From NCBI GenBank assembly GCA_950295325.1, contig OX485808.1, positions 8,250,501-8,314,500 on the forward strand: a stretch of DNA of 64,000 bases, given 5' to 3'. Below, one piece after another: positions 58,652 through 64,000 of this stretch. Below the pieces are notes generated by a model, which saw nothing but the letters and a program-made list of their open reading frames with translations, ran no database searches and was not told the origin of the DNA. The position numbers and the translations under genes are program-made. Position 1 is the stretch's first letter; each line of letters opens with the position of its first letter. Source of the DNA: Polytrichum commune (Eukaryota > Streptophyta > Polytrichopsida > Polytrichales > Polytrichaceae).

Positions 58652-60540
58652 GGCATGCAAAGAGGAAGTACCACTTGTAGGTGAGCTTCAACCAATACGT
58701 GGATAACTTTTTGTTGCAAGTAGCATAAATGACTCCCAAGCATGTTACCTAGTCATCTAAACACTTAATTGCTTTAGATATCAAAGGCGGTTGTGTGCAC
58801 ATGTATGAAAGATCAACCTTCTTCAGGAAGACTTGTGCTTTGAAATAGTCCGATCACAAGTGTGCACTTGAAGCATATGGTGGAGGAATACTGCACTTTT
58901 GTCATGACATAGTATTCATTCTTTTTGTCTTTTTCTCCTTTTGTGATATCTCTTTTAGCATCCAAGAGGGGAGTAGACACTAAGTCAGGTGACCGTTATA
59001 TGGTCATTCTTTTATATTAGACATCTATATGTAAGTAGTACTTGACAAGGCTTGTAGTAAAAACTGAACACAAAATAGACATGTGTTGTGATAAGAATTG
59101 ACCACTACAAGGATCACTTGGTCTTAGCTTTTGGTTCTCTTGCACTACATGGTTTTTGTAATTTACTATTGTAGTAGATTTCCAATCCGTATTTAAAAAT
59201 TTCAAAACCGCACAGTGGAAGAGAACCGATAGTAAGACCACTTATTCTCGTAGTGGACTTTGTGCTTTGAACATAGACACCATTCCAGGTTCATTAACCA
59301 ACACGATTGGGAGGGCATTTGTGATCGAGTAAAGAGAAAGGTAACCTTCACTTTGACCTCTTCAAAAGTTTACATCTCCATTCCATTTTTGAAACTTGAA
59401 ATGACAATTTTTGCGACTCACAATTGTTACTTGGATGAGACAACTTATTTTCTAGACAATCCAACAACTGTAAGTGTTTGTGGAGAAGGAAAGTGCCCAC
59501 AAAAGGGCCTCCACATACCTTAGTGCTATGAAACGATTTTTGAAAAGGGACTCAACAAACATGAGAAAAAAATGTGATTCATTTGTTGGTGACTAGAGAT
59601 CAAAACCGAGAGTATTCATGTAGGGTGTTATTTAATATCACATATTGGAAAAATTCTTGGATTACATTTCTCTCCTTCATTGCCAATTAACTACCAATGT
59701 CAATAACCATATGCCAAAATAGATGTAAATACCTCACATATATAGGTCTCAACACAAGAAAATTATATAACATACAAATGCTAGTACTTGACCCCCCCCC
59801 CCCCTCCACACACACACACATAGACACCCGATACTAGCAATTCATTTTTGAACAGAGCTCACCTACCGCAATGTAAACACTTGGTTAGCTTGTGGAATGG
59901 ACCTTAACTTGTACCAAAAAGACTCTTGAGCAAAGAAATAGGGAATTATTGTATACTGTGAACATACCTCTCATCCATCCAACATAAAACTTGACCCCCT
60001 GTAAGGTTGTTGCCAATTCATCTTTAAGAGCCTCAACACAACTAATTCAGAGCCTTCAGAACTACTTTTAGTGTCAAATCACCTAACCAAAATAACCTTT
60101 GGGATGCATACTATTTTTAGGTCGTTTGTGTTGAACGATTGAGAAGTTTGTTCATATACCATAAGTCCCTCTCTCCCTTGAACTAGACATGGCCAACATG
60201 CTCAATTTCACATCGGTCGTCAGTAATGCCGATGTTTTGTTTTCTTTTCTTTATTTTCTAATGTCAATCACCAAGTGCCACTTGCCTTGTGAGGCTTGAG
60301 TGTTAAAGCATCCACAGCCTTGTCTAGGATCTAGGGCTTAGGTAGATCTTCAAAAGCAGGAAACAAAACAAACTTTCTATCATTAGTACATGTGGCTCGA
60401 GCATAGTGATGATCACAACAACCCAAGTTCACAAATTCCACTTTTGTGTTTGATTCGTCTCCGAGGACTATTGATTTCTCATGTTTGCTAAAGTCATGAC
60501 AACAATTTACTTTCAATGTTTTTTGGCAGGCTCACATCAA
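58652..60540. other. No gene recognised
   Basis: AT-rich DNA. A poly-C/CA run lies near 59791-59820. Open frames up to 87 codons have no domain. Confidence 0.5.
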
Positions 60541-61112
60541 TGAACGGGGAGAATCCAACCACTACACTAAATAGGATATATAGTGTTTGATTATATTTAA
60601 TGTTGTAACTACCCTACTCTGCTCAACACTAATTTTCATTTTTTTTGACAATTAGTGTTAGAAGATATGCTAGAAGATATCTTCTTCTTCTTCTTCTTCT
60701 TCTTCTGTTTTCCAAATTTTCAATTTTCAATTTTATCCCCCCCCCCCCCGCCTCCATATCCTTACTAACACTAAATTCAAACATGTAACCTTCACATATT
60801 ATCATAGTTGATATTTAGTGTTTGAGTTTACATTTAATGTTACTTACTTTCATAGGGTTATTGATGTTTAGTGTATGTATTCGTATTTAGTGTATCAAAC
60901 ACTAAGTACCCTATTTAATATAGTTATCATTGAATTGGTTGAGTTTGAGAGACAACTGGCTAAAGTTCGAGACTTCAGGAAAATTACCCATCATTTTAAA
61001 AGAAGTCTATGGAATATACCTCACTTTAATAATGAAAACCGAAAGATCACAACACATAACTGGTTGGAATAAAAAAATACATGAGGATTTTGACTGAATA
61101 TGTCTGTAGATA
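60541..61112 (+). repeat. AACCGGTT repeat, copy 12, split by TA-type MITE
   Basis: TGAACGGGGAGAATCC lies before the insert. TAGTTATCATTGAATTGGTT, AAAGTTCGAGACTTCAGG and CATAACTGGTTGG lie after it. It is diverged and has lost its last bases. Confidence 0.7.
60565..60920. mobile_element. Complete TA-type MITE
   Basis: CACTAAATAGGATATATAGT at the left mirrors TATTAAATAGGGTACTTAGT at the right, with TA on both sides. It is the full-length partner of the half elements in the 51.3-52.5 kb array. A (CTT)n run (~60680-60705) and a C-tract (~60738-60749) lie inside. Confidence 0.85.
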
Positions 61113-62620
61113 GGTTTTCGGATTGGATTCCGATTAACAAGACCACATATGGAAGTTCAAATAAGTGTCAGATTGAATTATGAGTGTCATTATTAGGTTG
61201 ATTTATAAGTCGTAATGACTTAGGAAAGAAATTGGGGTACCAAACCTAGGCGAGATTTTGTTTGATGTCAATTTCCGGAAATTAAAAGATTAAGGAGGGG
61301 ATTATTAGGGTCACTAAGTGCAATACATGCAATTGCGCAGTCTCTCCCTTATAGCCAACCATAGTCGAGTAGTCACAACTCGCTATACAATGGATTTTCA
61401 ATGCATGGAGTCTCGGCTCATCAATAGTCTTTTTGAGTAGCCAATATCCACATGTAATTAGGGTCAAGGGCGCCCCAATATGAACGATATTCTCTCCTAA
61501 ATTTAATTAATGATTTTAATGGGTCATGAAATTTTGTAGTAACGACCTTGCAAGTCACGGCATTCCTTTGTTTCGTTTAAATTTAATGAGGCAGTGGGAC
61601 CATTGTCCTTACCTAACAGATTGAAGAGCGTCCTCTTGTAAGTGTCTAGTGACTATAGGCCATCACAAGTTAGCATAGTCATACAAGACATCTTTTAACC
61701 CATTGTCATCTTTAATGGAAATCAATTAAATATTATATGGTGTTCTCAATTTAAATTTCTCTTATCTTTACTCCGGGTGAAAAAATAACAATTTAATTAA
61801 CACAATGTAGCAAAATAATATTATTAACTACAGAAGTCTAGTGTCAAGTTAAAAGGTCCTATGTCTTGTCTATGGGGTACTAAGCTTATTGTGACCAAGT
61901 TATCCAAGTCTCAATGTAAGTCCATTGAAGTGTGCCAGAGGCCATAATCTAGTAAAAACTATTAATTTCCAAGTGATACTCAAATGCAATCTTGCACATC
62001 TTATGTTGTATGATGGCTCTTGGGGTGACTTCCCATTGTTATGGGATAACTCCGCCTGTTAACTTTCTTCAAGGACTCAATTTACTGCCCCCTAATACTT
62101 GATGCTTCGTCTTCCTTAGGATATCGTCTGGCTCTTGGCTTATGGTCCTCCTCGAAACCATGAGCATGAGACCAATTCACATGATAATAATCCTTACTGA
62201 GATCATTCCATACTCTTTAAATTGCTTCTTACACTTTCTAATTCGGAAGAGTCTTACTTTCTGGATTTTCTCTCATAGACAATCATCTTGACCAAAAGTA
62301 ACTATAACAATGTTTTTCCTCTCATCGAGGGCTACATTTTACAGATACATTCACACTTATGGATGTGACACTTTGTTATTGTGATTGAATTGTGTAAATT
62401 GAACACAACATAGTTTTACCCTTGAGGGTTTCCAATGAACGATGATATGATTTGAGTTTCATGTCTACGGTCTCCGATTATATTTCCTAATCACTAGAAG
62501 ATGAAGAATATGGCCTCTTCACAAGACACAACTCAACACTTGCAATTAACCATATCAAGACTATCGTCTCCACCTTTCCCATACTATTTAACAGAGATAC
62601 CCAAAAACTTGGCAACTTGT
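61113..62620. other. No gene recognised
   Basis: AT-rich DNA with no domain or element ends. Confidence 0.5.
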
Positions 62621-62624
62621 AGTT

Positions 62625-64000
62625 AGCTTTTTGGATTAGAAACAAACCCAGGGAACAATTCAGGGAAGACTTAAAAGGTGATTATTATATCATCTAGGTG
62701 TCTTAGACAAGGTTTTGTTAGGGAAAACACAAGGGTACAACACTTCATTTCAACTTTGGTATGACAATTAATTTACGGGCAAGGGATAAAAACATCTAAA
62801 AGATCACTCCATTCCAGTACATGCAAAAGTGACAGTCTCTCACCTCACTTTAAATTCCCTGGCAATTGTCTGGCAGTGGATTCTTTTTATTAGGACCGAG
62901 TGCGGTGCGCAAGCATAGGCACAGCCATCGACTATAGTCTTTACAAGAGTAACATCATCGAGTCTTATTTATCAAAGCCAAGGGCACTTTGATCTTTGCT
63001 ATAGTCTTTAGTTCCACATTAGCATAATTCACATCTGGTTATGGTCTTTAATGGATTCTTAACTCATTATGAATCACAAATACAACAAGGCCATAGACTG
63101 GAATTACATAAATTCAATTATTACCAAGTTATGGTTCCAAAAAGGTTAGAGTTACCATCCTCTAGAATGGTAAACGTTCAGCCAGCGACTGTTTTGTCCT
63201 TTCGGCTTCCCTCCAGAGCAGCTGTTCAAGGCTATAGTCTTTTCACTAGGACCATTCATCTCCCAGCATGACTATTGCCTTCCTAAGATATTGAGTTCCA
63301 TTATGATTAAGATCACAAACACCAGCTTCAGTGCTTGGCAGATTCGTGGAATTCATTCCAGTCTCATGTTAGTCCTTGTCCTCCATTCCTCTTTTGATCT
63401 CACATTCTTACTTCAGCATCATTAAGCTCTCAGATTTACATTCAATTACACGCTGGCAATCATCTCTCAGAGTTCCTCTTGCTTGCCAAGACTATAGCCT
63501 TGCCTTAATGGGGATTTCTCCTATCTCCCAGGGAAATTCCCTACTCAGTCACAAAGACTATAGTCTTCACTCAAGATGATTGAGTATGAATTCTCATCAT
63601 CTCTTCCCACAGGAGGTTAATTATCCAAGCCATGGCCTAGAACTATTATTAGGGATGATATCAACAATTAAATACAGACAATTGCCTGGCCGTGTTCAAT
63701 TCCTTCAAATCATTGTGTAATGATAAACTAGGAATATAGCCTGATCATGTAATTGATTCACCTCATCATATTATTTCAATGAATCTTACAATCAATTACA
63801 CATAATGCCCATGGCCATAGACTATAGTTATTGTAGCACAGTTAACGTATTTTCTACTTCAGTAATCCCTTCACTTGCAATCCCATCAAAGTGTATTGAC
63901 ACACAATCTCAGACTATAGTCCTGACACTCACTTAGAATTAGTCTTCCATCCCAATATCAAGACTATTGCCCAAGCTTGCAAATAATATTCAATAGACAC
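62625..64000. repeat. Long diverged repeat, copy c, with GACTATAGTC words
   Basis: 62625-63060 follows copies a and b (GGGAAGACTTAAAAGGTGAT, GTGCGGTGCGCAAGCATAGG, CCATCGACTATAGTC, AAGCCAAGGGCACTTTG). From there to the edge the near-palindrome GACTATAGTC or one-base variants recur about nine times. No protein was recognised, and the unit runs off the window. Confidence 0.6.

Noticed and set aside
36300-60920. CACTA superfamily membership for the CACTA-ended MITEs
   Set aside because: The flanks give TA, not the 3-bp duplication of CACTA elements; a TA-targeting superfamily fits better.

Overview
The window looks like nuclear DNA from a plant-type (streptophyte) genome: AT-rich, gene-poor and crowded with small DNA transposons. 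Only one ordinary cellular gene is convincing, an intronless cytosolic HSP70 (11420-13363, +) whose product ends in EEVD. It has a run of heat-shock elements, a TATA box and an AUG-free leader. The species cannot be fixed from the sequence. No rRNA gene, intact tRNA gene, CRISPR array, bacterial operon or organellar gene was seen.

Most of the rest is mobile DNA. (1) A nearly complete PIF/Harbinger transposon (43830-47475) has matching termini and a TTA duplication. It carries a spliced Myb/trihelix-like gene (+) and a DDE transposase gene (-) with a single in-frame TGA. Two shrunken relatives lie at 6996-7539 and 28578-29676, and several unrelated MITEs also have TTA or TAA duplications (612-1011, 3650-3950, 6195-6494, 26521-27034). 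(2) MITEs starting CACTA- or CACTG- and flanked by TA occur at 6190, 8580, 14325, 30866, 36300, 36949, 41704, 52372 and 60565. (3) A pogo/Tigger-like deletion derivative lies at 38592-39306, with a 90-bp relative at 41300. (4) A 5'-truncated non-LTR retrotransposon tail (53206-54456, -) joins RNase H, a CCHC knuckle and a restriction-like endonuclease domain. (5) There are candidate tRNA-derived SINEs and one retroposed insert with a 12-bp duplication. (6) A ~220-bp repeat rich in AACCGGTT is present in 12 copies. (7) Several foldback elements and local tandem arrays complete the set.

Layout: 1-9 kb MITEs and duplications; 9-11 kb foldback and duplicated promoter-distal DNA; 11-13.5 kb HSP70; 14-16 kb repeats; 16-25 kb quiet apart from tandem arrays at 19.4-20.7 kb; 25-30 kb dense nested repeats; 30-43 kb scattered MITEs and the pogo relic; 43.8-47.5 kb Harbinger; 47.5-51 kb quiet; 51.3-52.7 kb a 300-bp array; 53-54.5 kb LINE tail; 54.6-64 kb diverged copies of a long repeat with many GACTATAGTC-like palindromes.

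The strongest biological signals are the layered insertions (filled and empty sites, elements inside elements, three insertions at one TA dinucleotide of the same repeat) and the unusual domain set of the LINE tail.
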